DNA from: Nitrospirillum viridazoti CBAmc
GTDB lineage: Bacteria > Pseudomonadota > Alphaproteobacteria > Azospirillales > Azospirillaceae
Assembly: GCF_000730165.1 (NCBI RefSeq)
Contig: NZ_CP022110.1
Location: 1,371,501-1,435,500 of the forward strand
DNA: 64,000 nucleotides
Reading direction: 5' to 3'
The position numbers and the translations under genes were made by a program. The notes beneath the pieces are model-generated. The model had not been told where the DNA came from, did no database searches, and was given only the letters and a program-made list of their open reading frames with translations. Of this stretch, positions 62,682 to 64,000 are shown in pieces. Each line of letters opens with the position of its first letter. Position 1 is the stretch's first letter.

Positions 62682-63798
62682 AGATTTCCTCCTTTAAGGC
62701 CTCGAGGGCTAATTCAAATCTATCGGCTACTTGTTTGGTGCTATTGGTTGAGTACGTAATAGAGAAATTAAATTCATCCTCATGAATCAATGTGCGAATA
62801 ATATTTCCAATTTTCTTTCTAGCTCGCCCATCAGCCTTCACAGAAATATCAGCAAAAAAAACAGAGCAGACATCAAATAGCGATACATTTATGGGTGATC
62901 GTCGTTGATTGACATCATTCTCCGCTAGAGATTTGCGGAAAGCATGATCTCCAAATATGGAATAATTTAGATTCATAGACTTTTTAAAATCAGACATGAG
63001 AGATGCCAGCTCTTGGTCTGAGCTATTGTTCATATTTTCAAGACACTGACCTAGGAAGCCATCCATATCTGCTCGTGTGTATTGCTCGTAGCCCAAGATT
63101 CTAAACGCACAAAATCGATTAATAATTTCACGGTCGCGCATGGTTTTGCGGTCAAGTGAAAGTCCCGTTGCTCTCGCGAACTCCGCGCTTTCGGAGGCTT
63201 CCCGAAGCCATTGCGTTGCTTTTCCATTATAAAGGCTATTACGCATTTGTTGCCGGCTGAGAGGCACTCCGCTATTAACTCGATCAAAAATGTCAAGACG
63301 AGCCCGTTCTGGGGCTTTAGAGTCAAGAATATAGAAAATTAAAGATGTATCCTGTATTCTTTCCTGAAGCGTGACAGGCAATTTAGTGAAACGCTTGCCA
63401 TTCAGTGGATGTGCGCCGTTGTCTCCCGCCGATCCAAAGTCTAGAACAAATTTATCGCCTAGATAGCGTTGAAGTGTAGTTAGGCGCTGCAACCCATCAA
63501 CTACAATAATTCTTCCATCTTTTGCTTCTGCAACATAAAATACTGGCAATGGTATGCGCATTAGGCATGATTCAATTAATTTAGACTGCTTCAGTGGGTC
63601 CCAAACAAATGTTCTTTGAAAGTCTGGATCTAATTGATATCGGCCTTTGTTTATTCTCTGAACAACTTCATTTACTGTTCGTTCCTCGCGCCGCACAAAT
63701 ACGCTATCTAGTGGGTATTCTCCCCAGCTAGTGCTTGGAATTTCGGTTTCAATTCCTTCAATATCTTGAGATTCTTGATTGCTCATTTTGCCTATCAT
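62674..63798 (-). CDS. DUF262 (GmrSD N-terminal-like) protein
   Basis: The protein of 374 residues is the first gene of the operon. It has the DUF262 hallmarks: YQLDPDFQRTFVWDPLKQSKLIES (DPDFQR at 57-62), IIVVDGLQRLTTLQRYL (DGLQRL at 101-106, where DGQQR is usual) and FDRVNSGVPLSRQQMRN. DUF262 is a ParB-like nucleotide-hydrolysing or nuclease fold found in GmrSD, a type IV restriction enzyme, and other defence genes. The C-terminal half is helical and lacks the HNH (DUF1524) nuclease seen in full GmrSD. Start is 63798 or 63786. Confidence 0.9.
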   Translation of the reverse strand: MIGKMSNQESQDIEGIETEIPSTSWGEYPLDSVFVRREERTVNEVVQRINKGRYQLDPDFQRTFVWDPLKQSKLIESCLMRIPLPVFYVAEAKDGRIIVVDGLQRLTTLQRYLGDKFVLDFGSAGDNGAHPLNGKRFTKLPVTLQERIQDTSLIFYILDSKAPERARLDIFDRVNSGVPLSRQQMRNSLYNGKATQWLREASESAEFARATGLSLDRKTMRDREIINRFCAFRILGYEQYTRADMDGFLGQCLENMNNSSDQELASLMSDFKKSMNLNYSIFGDHAFRKSLAENDVNQRRSPINVSLFDVCSVFFADISVKADGRARKKIGNIIRTLIHEDEFNFSITYSTNSTKQVADRFELALEALKEEIYV

Positions 63799-63822
63799 TG
63801 AGCTGACTGATTGCCGAGCGCT

Positions 63823-63850
63823 ATACTATCCAATATTGCCTTTTAGGCAA
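63823..63850 (-). promoter_or_regulatory. promoter and small palindrome of the DUF262 operon
   Basis: On the minus strand, TTGCCT (63845-63850) and TAGTAT (63823-63828) are 16 bases apart and precede the DUF262 start by about 25 bases. The -35 overlaps a short palindrome, TTGCC-TTTTA-GGCAA (63836-63850), a possible operator. Confidence 0.5.
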
Positions 63851-63890
63851 AGTGATCCCTGTACGAATATGCTTAACGGGCACCGTCCCC

Positions 63891-64000
63891 TCACTCCCCC
63901 GCGCACTCCCTTAGATACCCCCGCAGCCAGATCAGCCCGGGATCGCGGTCGAACTGATAGTGCCACTGCATCATCTCGGTCAGCACCGGGAACTCGATGG
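63891..64000 (-). CDS. LysR-type regulator, C-terminal end (partial)
   Basis: The last 35 codons of a gene running in from the right edge: EMMQWHYQFDRDPGLIWLRG and a short tail. The MxWHxxxDxDPxxxWLR pattern is the usual end of LysR-type transcriptional regulators. GC content is normal again here, so the AT-rich cassette ends between this stop and the DUF262 promoter. Confidence 0.7.
   Translation of the reverse strand, partial: IEFPVLTEMMQWHYQFDRDPGLIWLRGYLRECAGE

Noticed and set aside
60576-63856. AAGTGAT at both edges of the AT-rich cassette (60576-60582 and 63850-63856) as a target duplication
   Set aside because: Seven bases at loosely defined borders are expected by chance, and no integrase, inverted repeat or attachment-like sequence accompanies them.

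Overview
The window is high-GC chromosomal DNA of an alphaproteobacterium, most likely from the Rhodospirillales/Azospirillaceae. This rests on an SOS box of the alphaproteobacterial type (GAAC-N7-GAAC) in front of imuA-imuB-dnaE2, a short GluRS next to CysRS, a HisKA_2 sensor kinase, a purQ-purL-bolA-grxD cluster, and strong GC bias at third positions. The placement is inferred from gene content. No tRNA, rRNA or CRISPR array was recognised.

Layout. 0-7 kb: an alpha/beta hydrolase cut by the window edge, a DsbA-like oxidoreductase, gltX, cysS and a 45-residue-period TPR protein. 7-13 kb: a secreted protein with a VHL-like beta domain, a chemotaxis receptor, citramalate synthase, the TrmJ-type tRNA methyltransferase and a FkbM methyltransferase. 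13-22 kb: an AraC regulator, two hydrolases, an AT-rich foreign-looking membrane gene, a tandem pair of exported TPR proteins, a peroxiredoxin-like protein, and a MerR regulator with a 19-bp-spacer, possibly leaderless promoter. 22-25.5 kb: rpsD with its terminator, followed by an ISL3-family element that landed in the terminator T-tract and was itself interrupted by an IS256-family element. Both insertions keep perfect 8-bp target duplications. 25.5-31 kb: a P-type ATPase/cytochrome b561 operon with an FNR-type box, a VOC protein and a sulfotransferase. 31-37 kb: purQ-purL-bolA-grxD and an aldehyde dehydrogenase. 37-44 kb: a sensor kinase with near-identical tandem PAS domains, overlapping a REC-PAS-GGDEF-EAL regulator, and a Tat-exported GH2 glycosidase.

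44-53 kb is rich in stress and toxin-antitoxin genes: a frameshifted MazE-like orphan antitoxin, a ParD-like protein coupled to methionine aminopeptidase, the SOS mutasome imuA-imuB-dnaE2, and vapBC. 53-60 kb holds MarR/SDR genes, a lipase-like hydrolase and two paralogous TonB receptors.

The clearest candidate for an undescribed system is the AT-rich three-gene operon at 60.6-63.8 kb: a DUF262 protein, a DUF3696-type AAA ATPase and a third unassigned protein ending in a CPWHGK motif. It sits as an island in GC-rich DNA, is tightly coupled, and resembles anti-phage cassettes. A second notable observation is a dispersed two-hairpin intercistronic repeat found directly upstream of both bolA and dnaE2, with compensatory stem changes and a shared 3' end that supplies the ribosome-binding region.
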